Assembly: GCF_001895005.1 (NCBI RefSeq)
Contig: NZ_BCXH01000007.1
Location: forward strand, 1 to 64,000
Length of the DNA stretch: 64,000 nucleotides
Reading direction: 5' to 3'
DNA from: Rhodococcus yunnanensis NBRC 103083
Lineage (GTDB): Bacteria; Actinomycetota; Actinomycetes; Mycobacteriales; Mycobacteriaceae
Below are positions 44,109-53,496 of the stretch, in pieces. A program made the translations under genes and the position numbers. The notes below the pieces were generated by a model, which did no database searches, was not told the origin of the DNA, and saw only the letters and a list, made by a program, of their open reading frames with translations. Position 1 is the stretch's first letter. Each line of letters starts with the position of its first letter.

Positions 44109-45443
44109 CTAGAGCGCCGCCGGAGTCCCACCGAGGCACTGCCGCGCGAGCGACCGGCTCCACCCAGGCCGCCCTGCATCTCCTCGTCCAATGTCCGACC
44201 CCACAGCTCCGACGAGCGTGAGCACGTCCAGCGTCGGCCGCGCGAGATACTGCGTGTACGGGCGCTTCGAATCCGGCACCCGCCAACCCGTCGCCGACAG
44301 TGAATCGAAAATCGCCGCGTTGCGTTCGTCGCTGTCACAGCCGGCCGCCACGGTCACGAGAAGTAGAACGCCGGCGTCGAGTTCCAGGTCGGTGTTGCCG
44401 ACCGGTAGGCGCGCCGCCGCTCGATGCCACAGGCCGACGGGATCTTCTGCAAGTCTCCGCCCGTCCTTCGTCAGAACGAGTCGCCCTTTGAGGACTCGGG
44501 CGAGCCCGAAGTCCTTCACTGCCGCACGCATCCAATGCACCTCATGGTTGTCGATCTCGCGCGAAGAGTTACTGATCCAGTCTCTCCCCCAGTCCAATTC
44601 GTCACGCAATGCGGTGACGTCGACAGGACGCAAGTAGCCCGCAGCAGTCAGCTGCAACCCCTCGTCGCCGATGCGCGCAAGCATCCACGACAGCTTTTCC
44701 ATCGCCACACCCGCGACGACCGAATCGACATCGGTGTCGTCGAAATCGATTCGCCGAAGAATCGGTGTCAACAGCGTGTGGTGTTCGAGCGGCGCACGTC
44801 GGATCGTCGTACCCAGCAGCGGTGCCGCTCGGAGCACTCGCCCGCTCAGGTCGTCGAGCTCACGCCGCGAGGCGATCCTCGCGTTGGCCTCGGCGACCTC
44901 GAATCGGCCCACCTCGAAGGAACCCGCCCACTCGCGATAGTGCTCGTGCTCCTCGCGCCGCGGGTCTGCGAGCACTGCCAGAAAGTCCGCGTAACCGTGC
45001 ACACCGCCACAATCCTCGGGCGGACATGCGCCTTCGCCGTCGAGGCAGCGAACTCCGTCGTCACCTACCGGACCGATTGCCTCCAGGACGATCCGGTGTT
45101 CCCAGTTGTCGCCGAAATCGTACTGATAGCCGAGGTTGTCGCCCACCTGCGACAACAATCTGTCGACCGGAACATCGTCCTCACAGATTCCGGTACCGTC
45201 GTCATCTTCCTCGAGCGTCAACCTCATCTCGAATCGGCGACCGTCCTCGTACGAACCGTCGCCGGTATAGAAAGCATGAAGATGCCGGTCTTCCCAGCCC
45301 ATGGCATCCTGAATCACGTTGTGCAACTCCGGCAGAAGGATATTCGACGGCACCGCGATCCGCCGCCACACCGCAGGCACCACGTCGTCCAGCGAAACTT
45401 TCAACGTCAACAGCGCAGGGTTGTCAGACTCCGTCACCTGCAT
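44109..45443 (-). CDS. Plasmid pRiA4b ORF-3 family protein
   Basis: A 444-residue protein whose N-terminal half is the pRiA4b ORF-3-like domain: VSLDDVVPAVWRRIAVPSN, LHNVIQDAMGWEDRHLHAF, YQYDFGDNWEHRIVLE and the cysteine-containing CLDGEGACPPEDCGG with a following HGYADFL. The C-terminal half is helical and not recognised. The family occurs on plasmids and beside IS1096-like elements, but also as stand-alone chromosomal genes. No transposase or terminal repeats are visible here. The function is unknown. Confidence 0.9.
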   Translation of the reverse strand: MQVTESDNPALLTLKVSLDDVVPAVWRRIAVPSNILLPELHNVIQDAMGWEDRHLHAFYTGDGSYEDGRRFEMRLTLEEDDDGTGICEDDVPVDRLLSQVGDNLGYQYDFGDNWEHRIVLEAIGPVGDDGVRCLDGEGACPPEDCGGVHGYADFLAVLADPRREEHEHYREWAGSFEVGRFEVAEANARIASRRELDDLSGRVLRAAPLLGTTIRRAPLEHHTLLTPILRRIDFDDTDVDSVVAGVAMEKLSWMLARIGDEGLQLTAAGYLRPVDVTALRDELDWGRDWISNSSREIDNHEVHWMRAAVKDFGLARVLKGRLVLTKDGRRLAEDPVGLWHRAAARLPVGNTDLELDAGVLLLVTVAAGCDSDERNAAIFDSLSATGWRVPDSKRPYTQYLARPTLDVLTLVGAVGSDIGRGDAGRPGWSRSLARQCLGGTPAAL

Positions 45444-45553
45444 GACCCTAGCTCAGCGATCCCGAGCCGGGACGACGTGAGATCCAGTCGGGCATGGGAG
45501 TTATATCTCGATCAAACGTCAGCCAAGTTGGGAGCACTACTCACGCACCGGAG

Positions 45554-46138
45554 CTAGAGACGCGTCGACGCGTAATCGCAATATCGCCGGGACACTGGTA
45601 GCCAGAGCAACCCGACGGAGAGGAGGCCGAGGACCACGATGGTCACCACCAAGGGCCCACCGAGCAACCCGAACAACGAGAGCACCGCGAGTCCCGATGC
45701 CCAGGTCCGGGGCCAGTGCTTCCCCTGATGAACCGCCCGCGCAAACAACCCGTACCCGAATGCGAAGGCCGCAGCAACTGTCACCATAGTGAAGACCATA
45801 GCGATGGTCGCTCCCCCGATGTGGTCGTCGGTGTACGAGATCGCAGCCCCTGAGGGTTCCATACCGACCAGGTTCTGCACCCGCCCCTGCAGATCCAGGA
45901 TCGTCAGTACGCCCAGCAGTGCGGCCAGCACCGAGAGCGCAGCAGCCAACACCAACGCACCGAACGCGACGTGCATCGACAGCGGCCTCGCCACCAGCGG
46001 CGCGCTGTGGCCCTGCGGCGTGCCGAGAGCGAAAGGGTCCGGCGACGCGGGCGGTCCCCCGCGACCGAAAGGGTCATTGATCGGCTGTGGTCCGGAAGGA
46101 GTATGTCCGTTGAACCACGGGTCACCGTTCTGCGTCAT
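45554..46138 (-). CDS. Four-helix membrane protein with DPFG motifs (GTPase-tubulin operon)
   Basis: About 194 residues. The first ~55 are polar and probably cytoplasmic and disordered, with GDPWF at residues 5-9, NDPFGRGG at 21-28 and PDPFALG at 33-39. Four membrane helices follow (about 62-85, 110-135, 150-170 and 172-190). ATG 46138 has GGAGGAG 7 nt upstream and lies 17 bp after the GTPase gene, so it is the last gene of the operon. The DPFG motif recurs in two other membrane proteins of the same operon. No named family is recognised. Confidence 0.8.
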   Translation of the reverse strand: MTQNGDPWFNGHTPSGPQPINDPFGRGGPPASPDPFALGTPQGHSAPLVARPLSMHVAFGALVLAAALSVLAALLGVLTILDLQGRVQNLVGMEPSGAAISYTDDHIGGATIAMVFTMVTVAAAFAFGYGLFARAVHQGKHWPRTWASGLAVLSLFGLLGGPLVVTIVVLGLLSVGLLWLPVSRRYCDYASTRL

Positions 46139-46155
46139 GAAGCCACTCCTCCGTC

Positions 46156-47313
46156 CTAGAGCACGCCGTTCGCGGACAGGACCCAACGGACCGGGTCGAG
46201 GCACCGGAAGGGTGAGATGCCGTTGTCGTGCAGTCGACTTCCTTCGGGCGAAGCTCCGAGCGCAGATACCGCGAAGAAGCGGTGAGGATATGCCTGCCCC
46301 GTCTGCGTGTTCGTCACCGACCTGATCACGGGTCCGGCGTCGAGCCTCTGCAGCAAGCTGCGGACTTCCTCCTGCAGGAGTCTGCCGTCATCTTCGTTGT
46401 AAGTCGGTCCATCCATGCTCGGGTCGCGTGAGAAAGCCGCACCCGGGTTGGACATGATCTCACTCCACTGACTGCCGTTGACGTTCTGCAGAGCCTGCAA
46501 TGCGTCGAACTTCGACAGAATCATTGCTACGCGCGGAGTTTGCCGGTCGATCAGGTCGGTGACCGTGCGGAATACCACCCTGGGATCGCCACCTCGCGCC
46601 CCCTGCATCGGGATGAGATCCATCAGTTGGTGGGCGATCTCCTCGACCCGCAAAGGGTCGAACAAGAACAGCACTGCGTCGGACAGGCCGAAGAAATGCC
46701 AGTGATGCCCTTCGGTGTTCGCGTTCTCCAGGTCCTCACCGGCGACATCGCGAATCACCAAGTACTGCTTGACGCCCTGCCAGATTCCCAGGCTGAAGAT
46801 CAGCGGATCACGCTGATACGAACTCGCCGTGTTGACAGTCGGGGTCGGCTTCAGCAATCCGCGCTCCTCGTAGAGCGGACGCTCGTAGAACTCCCTGTAG
46901 TTGCGCTCGGTCTCCTGATTGGCTGGATCGACCGATTGCCCATGCCGCTCCACCAGTCGCTGAAGTTGTTTGATCATCACCGCGATGTACACGGTCTTAC
47001 CGGTGGCGCGTGCACCGGCCATCGTGATGCACGTGGCGTTTCCCCAACGCCAGTACGCTGGCAGCTTGAAATGGCAGATCGGGCACAGATCGACTGCTGG
47101 TGCCCCGAGTTGTTCCTCCGCGTAGTTCGGGGTCGGCGTCCAGTCGGGAGGCCCGTTCTCTGGCTTTCTGAGCTCGATTGTCCTGCCTGTCACAACGGGT
47201 ACGCCACTGTACGCAGACGCGCGCTTGTTCTGCTCTGTCTCCGTTGGTGTTTCGGCAGTCCAGGCGAACCACTCGGGCGACAGGTGATTGAAGCACCTGG
47301 GGCACTTGGTCAT
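46156..47313 (-). CDS. Zinc-ribbon TRAFAC-type GTPase (DO-GTPase2-like)
   Basis: A 385-residue protein. Four cysteines (C4, C7, C77, C80) form a split zinc ribbon. The P-loop GARATGKT is at residues 100-107, the DxxG motif is in VIRDVAGED, and the base-specificity motif is ILSKFD (NKxD variant). This arrangement matches the DO-GTPase2 group, which is encoded next to GAP1 proteins in predicted conflict systems. The ATG overlaps the stop of the vWA-like gene (ATGA). It probably acts as the switch of the complex, with the GAP1-N2 protein two genes upstream as its regulator. That function is known only from genome context of the family, not from experiments I can cite. Confidence 0.87.
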   Translation of the reverse strand: MTKCPRCFNHLSPEWFAWTAETPTETEQNKRASAYSGVPVVTGRTIELRKPENGPPDWTPTPNYAEEQLGAPAVDLCPICHFKLPAYWRWGNATCITMAGARATGKTVYIAVMIKQLQRLVERHGQSVDPANQETERNYREFYERPLYEERGLLKPTPTVNTASSYQRDPLIFSLGIWQGVKQYLVIRDVAGEDLENANTEGHHWHFFGLSDAVLFLFDPLRVEEIAHQLMDLIPMQGARGGDPRVVFRTVTDLIDRQTPRVAMILSKFDALQALQNVNGSQWSEIMSNPGAAFSRDPSMDGPTYNEDDGRLLQEEVRSLLQRLDAGPVIRSVTNTQTGQAYPHRFFAVSALGASPEGSRLHDNGISPFRCLDPVRWVLSANGVL

Positions 47314-48344
47314 AGCGAAGATCCTCGTACGTCGTTCGTGATGCGATCGTTCAGTCGACGTAGAAACGACCGTACGACTTCTTCGACCACAGCTGGTTGG
47401 GAGACGAGATAGTCGCCAGTGTCGGAACCATCGGGTGCAGGGGAAACCACCGCGCCGGCAAACGCGTTCACCCTCAGCGCGGCGCGCGACGACGACGCGA
47501 CCACGGTGGCATATCGTGAGTCGGCTACCTCGTGGGTACTCGCCACCGAATCCGATGCAGAGTCGGTGACGAGCACGACCATGGTGTCCGGTCGCACCGC
47601 GCCGAATTGCTCGCCGGTCCCGAAGCCGATGCCTGGCTGCGCTGTCTGGAGATGCGCGTGGACGGTCTGTCCCAAATCCCCCGGCCCACCGAACGGCAGG
47701 TTGGTCGACGTGTTCCCCACTATCGTGACCTCGGGATTGCGATCGTACGAAATTACCGTCGACACTCCTGCGAGGATCTCCATGATCGCGCGCACACTGC
47801 CATCCGCGACAGCAGGCAGCATGGAAGCGCTTGTATCGACCCGAATATCGAGCATTGTCTGCTGACTGTCCGACAATTGGTCGACGCGGAGAACCGATCG
47901 GGCAGCAGCCCGCGCCGACGAAGCCAACGGTCCCAGCTCGATCTCCGGCTCCTCCAACCGAGTCACCACTGCAATGCGGTCACCGTCCGGTCCGATCGTG
48001 GCGAGTTCGAGGTAGCTCAGACCCGACACATCCCTGGGGGTGAGCTGCGCGCGATCAGGATCCGGCTCGTGCGCACTGTCCACAGCGACGGACACATGAA
48101 TCGTGGTTCCGCTCGGAAATGTCGAATTTCCTTGTGCGGGAACGGCGACAAGGAGCATTTCGTGCTCCACCCTCGGGAGGATCAACATCCCCGGACCATG
48201 AGTGATGACGGTGGGGTCCGAGGTGCCGCCGCGACGGACATCGAGCGAGACAGCTCCTGCGACACCGACCACTGACATCGACACCATCAGTGGTCGTTTC
48301 GGCAGGTGGGCTCTGCTCTTACCATCCAGTACATAGGTGACCAT
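47310..48344 (-). CDS. vWA-like protein with N-terminal beta-rich domain
   Basis: A 344-residue cytosolic protein. The N-terminal ~150 residues are beta-rich (LMVSMSVVGVAGAVSLDVRR, GLSYLELATIGPDGDRIAVV). The C-terminal half fits a von Willebrand A fold: IRVDTSASM gives the DxSxS part of a metal-ion-dependent adhesion site, and MVVLVTDSASD gives the second acidic loop. It lies between the GAP1 and GTPase genes and overlaps the latter. vWA proteins in such systems are thought to be scaffolds or to work with NTPases. A relation of the N-terminal domain to TerD is possible but I cannot show it. Confidence 0.78.
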   Translation of the reverse strand: MVTYVLDGKSRAHLPKRPLMVSMSVVGVAGAVSLDVRRGGTSDPTVITHGPGMLILPRVEHEMLLVAVPAQGNSTFPSGTTIHVSVAVDSAHEPDPDRAQLTPRDVSGLSYLELATIGPDGDRIAVVTRLEEPEIELGPLASSARAAARSVLRVDQLSDSQQTMLDIRVDTSASMLPAVADGSVRAIMEILAGVSTVISYDRNPEVTIVGNTSTNLPFGGPGDLGQTVHAHLQTAQPGIGFGTGEQFGAVRPDTMVVLVTDSASDSVASTHEVADSRYATVVASSSRAALRVNAFAGAVVSPAPDGSDTGDYLVSQPAVVEEVVRSFLRRLNDRITNDVRGSSL

Positions 48345-48384
48345 CAGATGGTGTCCTTTCGACGATCCTGCATTGTTGCATTGT

Positions 48385-51105
48385 CTACCACTGCGACCCG
48401 CGTTCTCCGCCTGACCCGGTGTCCGAAACCGGCTGACGAATACCTCGCAACTCCAGCCACTCCCTCACGTACCGCGGGTAAGCATCGAAGATCATCTCGG
48501 CATCACGCGCGGGCATCTCGCGTACAAGCGGCCACATCGCATCACGCAGTGACTCCGCGTCCGATGGACCCGTATAGAGGCGCTTGCGCACCAGATCGGA
48601 TATGAAGTTGTCCTCACCCGAGTACTGTCCCTGAGCCCGTGAATGACGCTGTCCTACGAAATCGACGAACGACTTGCCCGCCAGTCGCGAGACGTCGACG
48701 ATGCCGCGCGTCATGAGGCCTCGAAGCTGAACCGGTTGCGACTCTGCTGTCGCCTCGAGGTACGAGCAGCATTCGACGCTGTAGACCGAGACATCCCGTC
48801 CGAGCGAACGCGCCACAGAGAAGAGGAGTCCCAACTTTCGCGAAAGGTCTTGCGCCAGTTCCTTTGCCTCGCTGTTGCGGCCGAAGAATCCATCGTAGTC
48901 ATTCATGATCGGAGCGAAGTAGGTGTCGATGAAATCTACGACATCCTGACGCGTCAGATCACTCCAATCCGCGAGTCCTCGCAACGCGCCCCACGCCAGG
49001 GTGACCTCGTCGGCGTCTCCACCGCCGCTTGCATTGCTCGGCTGGTAGCGCGCGCCGGTCAGATACGCCAAGACAATGCCGAGTGACGCCGATGCCTCCT
49101 CGTGCACAACCGAGTGTCGAGCTGCCTCGAGTGGCACGAGGTTGCCGAATACCTTGAACAGTGTGGCGACGTCGGCGAGAGACAACGTGTTCAGCCTGCA
49201 TAATTCTCGGAGATCTTCGGATCGGTCGCCCGGGTCGGCGCGTTGCCGTTGGTCATCGAGAACTCCCCACACTGCCAGGCCTGCATGCGCTCTCACGTGC
49301 GCCCGCTCGGCCGGCGATGCCCAGTCGCGCATCAACGCGCTGTACACGCACTCGGAGAACATCGCGACATCGTAAGAATTATCGAGACCGTCCGTCAGAT
49401 CAGGTATTCGCCACAGCTCTGGTACTTCCAGCTTCGATGGAACGAGCCATCGGATCACTGCCTCTGCGAATCGGTGACCGAACCGAACCTCTCTCGATTG
49501 CGGCATTGTCGCAAGTGCCCGACGTACGACGACCTCCGCCGTGCGCTCGTCGAGGCGTCGGCCCACCGCTGCGACGATTCTCGGTCCGGCCAGTGGATCC
49601 ATCAATTCAGCAGCCACGACTTCGAACACCTGGCACAGCTGCTCGACGAGATCGAAATTTACTGCTGCCTGGGTGTTGGTCGTTACGAGGATTTCGGCGA
49701 CCCGCAGAATGCGCACCGCCAGATCGACCTTCTTGACGAGTCGATCACTGCCCAGATGTGCGAGTTCGCCGAGAAGAGCGTCGATATCCGAGGAAAGAGC
49801 ACTCGGCGCCGGGCCCGCGAACTCTGCACCGATCTCACCGGCGGGATGACGGCTCATCCATTCGTCATCGCGAAGCGCAAGCCTGATCAGGTCACTGAGA
49901 GCGACTGTGGTATCGCGAGATTGCGACTGTGCACGAACGAGCGCAGTCTTCGCCTCGTCCGCTGACTGCGGAGCGAACTCGGCATCGATCCGGTCGGACA
50001 GCTCGGCGAGTCGTGAGTCGGGATGAATCCCGGGCGGTCGCTGTTCGGAGACCACCCTCGACGCTTCTCGCCTGACATCCTCGATGCTTGGAATCGACAA
50101 CACGGCGATCGCCAGCGGCCACATCGGCGACAACCCGTCATCTCCGGCTTCCACCGCAATCGCGTCCTGAAGTTCGACGACGGACTGAGCAGTGGCGTAG
50201 TCGCTCAACGCCGCCTGTGCCAACATCGACCACGGCGTCACCTCGATCGAGACTCCGTTGTGCGTCCGATGGGGGACGTCATCGAGCTCTCCCAGAATCG
50301 GATCGTCCTTCGAGTCGAGGACAATTACTCCCCCAAGAGCTTCGAGGGCCTCCTTCTCGGAATCAGGGGCGACGGTCAGATGAATCTTTCGCCGAATGTT
50401 GTCGGCGACGGCACTCGCCCGATCGTGCGTACTCCAACTGAACCGCCTGCTCGTCGCAGGAGACATGAAGAAGCTGACCGCGCCGATCCAGAATGTGGCG
50501 GAAACAGAACTGTCGGTCAACAGGACTACCGGTGGCCCACCTTCCCATGCATGTGCCACTGCATCGAGGAGTACCTGCAGCACCCCGAGGCGAAAGACGC
50601 TGACATCTGTCAGGAAGGCCAGTACCTCGTCTCGGGTAACGGCTGTTCCAAGTTCTGGAAGAGCCGTCGACGACACAGTTGCGGCTCTCGTGGCGGCGGG
50701 CCCGTAGGGCATCGACCACGACGGCGACATCCACAGTTGAACAGGCCGGAAGGCCGGTATCGAATCACCGACAGCGCGGTCGAGCACGACGTGCGCAAAC
50801 ACATTCCCCGGTCGACCGGATCCGTCGGTGCCCGCTTCGACGGTATGCCAATAGGCCGCACCGCCCGGCACCTCCGCATACATCAACCGACGCTGGCGAC
50901 CTTCGATTGCCTCCGGTGTCGGATACCGTTCCAACGCAGGTTGCAGGTCGAATCGAGTCGACACCCGCGCGGTGAGTGTGTCGCGCTCGCTCGGATCCAG
51001 ATCACCGGACATGTCCTTGACTTGCCATCCACCCCCGCTACCAGATCCGTCGTCGAACGACGTGTAGATCAAGTGCGCGAAACGCGCAGAACCAAGCGAT
51101 GTCAC
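48385..51105 (-). CDS. GTPase-associated protein 1 (GAP1-N2 domain)
   Basis: About 906 residues, no membrane segment. The N-terminal ~160 residues fit the GAP1-N2 domain: RFAHLIYTSFDDGSGSGGGW, LMYAEVPGGAAYWHTVEAG and NVFAHVVLDR. A long, mostly helical middle and C-terminal part follows. Proteins with this domain are encoded with DO-type GTPases. The GTG at 51105 overlaps the stop of the previous gene (GTGA), and the sequence before it is not conserved-looking. It is expected to bind or regulate the GTPase encoded downstream. No GAP biochemistry is proven by the sequence. Confidence 0.87.
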   Translation of the reverse strand: MTSLGSARFAHLIYTSFDDGSGSGGGWQVKDMSGDLDPSERDTLTARVSTRFDLQPALERYPTPEAIEGRQRRLMYAEVPGGAAYWHTVEAGTDGSGRPGNVFAHVVLDRAVGDSIPAFRPVQLWMSPSWSMPYGPAATRAATVSSTALPELGTAVTRDEVLAFLTDVSVFRLGVLQVLLDAVAHAWEGGPPVVLLTDSSVSATFWIGAVSFFMSPATSRRFSWSTHDRASAVADNIRRKIHLTVAPDSEKEALEALGGVIVLDSKDDPILGELDDVPHRTHNGVSIEVTPWSMLAQAALSDYATAQSVVELQDAIAVEAGDDGLSPMWPLAIAVLSIPSIEDVRREASRVVSEQRPPGIHPDSRLAELSDRIDAEFAPQSADEAKTALVRAQSQSRDTTVALSDLIRLALRDDEWMSRHPAGEIGAEFAGPAPSALSSDIDALLGELAHLGSDRLVKKVDLAVRILRVAEILVTTNTQAAVNFDLVEQLCQVFEVVAAELMDPLAGPRIVAAVGRRLDERTAEVVVRRALATMPQSREVRFGHRFAEAVIRWLVPSKLEVPELWRIPDLTDGLDNSYDVAMFSECVYSALMRDWASPAERAHVRAHAGLAVWGVLDDQRQRADPGDRSEDLRELCRLNTLSLADVATLFKVFGNLVPLEAARHSVVHEEASASLGIVLAYLTGARYQPSNASGGGDADEVTLAWGALRGLADWSDLTRQDVVDFIDTYFAPIMNDYDGFFGRNSEAKELAQDLSRKLGLLFSVARSLGRDVSVYSVECCSYLEATAESQPVQLRGLMTRGIVDVSRLAGKSFVDFVGQRHSRAQGQYSGEDNFISDLVRKRLYTGPSDAESLRDAMWPLVREMPARDAEMIFDAYPRYVREWLELRGIRQPVSDTGSGGERGSQW

Positions 51106-53495
51106 CGGTCCGGTCCCGCGTCGGGGCCCAGGATCAGCTGTGCAACAGGAGGATCCAACAGTGCATACGACTTTGCACGTACGGAGTCTATGTCCAAGAA
51201 CAGTCTGACATAGCCGCGACGGTCGGAAACGTCCGCACTCCAGCCGGTGGGTGTCCATTGTGGGCCCAAGCGCGGGGGTAGAAACTGCCTCATCTGGCGA
51301 CCTGCATGGTCGTTCTGGTCGCTCAACAGCAACGCCTCACCGTCCCGCGCACTGAGGGGCAGCCGTTCGTGATTGTAGACCAACGTGAACGGAGCCGGAG
51401 GCTCCAATTCGCCGTCGGCGCCCATCGTGATCTCCAGCCGAGTTCCGCCATTCGGAGTGACGATCTTGTTGAGTAGATACCACATACTCGCGAGACCTTT
51501 GTAGTCCAAAGTGGTGACTGTGCCGGATACTCGTTCACCGCGCGAGTATGCGATCGGGACGAGGTGTACCGAACAACCTCCTGGCGGCAGTCGCTTGAAG
51601 AACAATCCCCCGTCACGCTTGTACTGAGTTGCCGAAATCTCCTGATTCGGTTGGCTTTCCAACAGCTCTTCGGGCACATGATTCCTCGGCCCGTAATATG
51701 CGTACACACTTGCTGCGGCCTTCGGCCAACCGAAGGTCACCAGCTGGTTCGTGCAACGCTCCACGATCCGCGCGTCGGTCACCGGGGCAATCGGACGGGT
51801 CTGCACCGTCGTCTTGCCTACGCGCGCCGACCCGTTGAGAAGAGTGACCGGGGTCAGGTATGCGCGGTCCCACCCAACAGGCCAAGGAATCCTACGCATC
51901 CTCGACGTGCCCCCCTCCCCTGCCTCGATGGGCTGGGCGAGTTGAGTTTGCCGTGAGAGGCCCTCGACTTCGATGGCTCCTTCCGGAAGCGCTGCGAAAC
52001 GTAGACCAGCGTCGGGTGCGGTTTCGGTCCGGAACACCACTACATGACCGGAATCTGGAGCCGTCCAGGACAGTTCGAACGAGGGCTTGTTCGGATCAGG
52101 GTCCGGATGAACCGTCAGGTCCTCGACCGGCTCGAGCACGACCGACACCAGAATCTCACCCTGCGACGTTGCCGATTGCCGAACTCCATCTGCAACGGTG
52201 ACCTCGGAAATGGCCCGATACAGATATCTTTGGCCACGCGAGACATCTTCGTCGACGAACCCGGTGAGGTTGGCGGAGTGTGGCTCGATCTGGTACCGAG
52301 GATCGTTCGATACAGCGGACATGCCGTCCAGCGGTATCCGATAGATCCGCACAGCTCTGGTCCCTTGAAAGGCCGACCATCGACCGATAACCCGGCCTTC
52401 GTCCTCGGTGAGCTCGAAGCCTGTCACAGGACTCACCGCTTCACCGTGCGCGATCTTGTCCGGTTGTTGCATCGTCGCGTCCGCCGCGTCGTGGCCGAGG
52501 TGGCACCAGACCTGATAGTTGCGCACTGCAGACGTCGACGGTCGTTCGTCGACCCACGTCGTCAACGAGGTGACACCCAGAAGTTCGCCGGCTTCGGGCT
52601 TGTACGGTGCGGTGATCTCGCCCGAGATGACGCGGTACAAGGCGACCGAGCCATCGGCATCCGGGTGCGGAGCCCACGAAAGCCGGTGTCCCTCGCTTGC
52701 CTTCGCGACTTTCAACGGCGCCGGCTGAAATGTGCTCTCGAAGTTGTACTCACAGAAGTCCGAGGATTCGAGGCCGTCGAAGTCGGAGGTGTCTCTCGGG
52801 GCGGGAGTGGGCGTCGACGGTCGTGGCTCCGCTTTCTTCTCGTGTCGCGCTGGCGTCTGCCGACCGTCTGCGTCGCCAGTTCGATCGACTTGTGGCTCCT
52901 CGACTACCGGGCTGACAGCGGCCGCCGCGGTCTCCGATTCCGCGTCTTTGCCGCCGATGTTGGAGAAAACCTCGGCGATGCTGCCTGCCAACGACACCGA
53001 CGGCCCACGCAGTTGCTTGCGGATCTGCGTTGCCGAGGTGTGACCGTATTTGATCAGGTTGTGGAATGTGATGTCCTTGATCGACGCAGCAGCGGTGTCT
53101 CCCGCCGCGATCCTCTCCGCCCGCCAGGCCAACAAGGCGTCGATAGGTTTCCGCTCTGCTGTCTCGCCTTCAGCTGTGGACGACGGCGGTGTGTCGGTGC
53201 GCGGCTTTTCGGTCCGGGGCTTGGCTGGACCGCTGCGTGGAGTACGAAGCTCCTCCGGCAAGTGCCTGAGCACCTCGGAAGGATCCATCCCGAACTTGAT
53301 CTGGTGATTGATATGCGTGATCGTGTCGGCCCAGTCTGCGGCAGCCGCCGACACACCGGATTTCGACCACCCGTCGGGGTCACTCGAAATCGTCTGAATG
53401 TCGCGGGCGGTCGGGACTCGAAATCCCACGCCTTCGGCCGCTGCGGCCCACTGAGTCAACGCTGTCGAGCGCCGAGCCTGCTTGTCGGTCGCCAT
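51102..53495 (-). CDS. Cytosolic protein with helical repeats and fibronectin-III-like domains
   Basis: About 797 residues, without signal peptide or membrane helix. The N-terminus holds two helical units, about residues 15-75 and 120-175; the second (LLAWRAERIAAGDTAAASIK and TFHNLIKYG) is HRDC-like. An acidic/proline-rich linker (about 195-255) follows. Then come several beta-sandwich units of fibronectin-III type, such as LKVAKASEGHRLSWAPHPD and ELSWTAPDSGHVVVFR, and a C-terminal beta-rich domain. FnIII domains in a cytosolic actinobacterial protein are unusual and suggest a scaffold. ATG 53495 follows the previous stop by one base; upstream codons belong to the neighbour. Confidence 0.82.
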   Translation of the reverse strand: MATDKQARRSTALTQWAAAAEGVGFRVPTARDIQTISSDPDGWSKSGVSAAAADWADTITHINHQIKFGMDPSEVLRHLPEELRTPRSGPAKPRTEKPRTDTPPSSTAEGETAERKPIDALLAWRAERIAAGDTAAASIKDITFHNLIKYGHTSATQIRKQLRGPSVSLAGSIAEVFSNIGGKDAESETAAAAVSPVVEEPQVDRTGDADGRQTPARHEKKAEPRPSTPTPAPRDTSDFDGLESSDFCEYNFESTFQPAPLKVAKASEGHRLSWAPHPDADGSVALYRVISGEITAPYKPEAGELLGVTSLTTWVDERPSTSAVRNYQVWCHLGHDAADATMQQPDKIAHGEAVSPVTGFELTEDEGRVIGRWSAFQGTRAVRIYRIPLDGMSAVSNDPRYQIEPHSANLTGFVDEDVSRGQRYLYRAISEVTVADGVRQSATSQGEILVSVVLEPVEDLTVHPDPDPNKPSFELSWTAPDSGHVVVFRTETAPDAGLRFAALPEGAIEVEGLSRQTQLAQPIEAGEGGTSRMRRIPWPVGWDRAYLTPVTLLNGSARVGKTTVQTRPIAPVTDARIVERCTNQLVTFGWPKAAASVYAYYGPRNHVPEELLESQPNQEISATQYKRDGGLFFKRLPPGGCSVHLVPIAYSRGERVSGTVTTLDYKGLASMWYLLNKIVTPNGGTRLEITMGADGELEPPAPFTLVYNHERLPLSARDGEALLLSDQNDHAGRQMRQFLPPRLGPQWTPTGWSADVSDRRGYVRLFLDIDSVRAKSYALLDPPVAQLILGPDAGPDR

Positions 53496-53496
53496 G

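Noticed and set aside
44109..45443. pRiA4b ORF-3 protein as evidence of an insertion sequence
   Set aside because: No transposase, terminal inverted repeats or target duplication seen nearby; the family also occurs as stand-alone genes.
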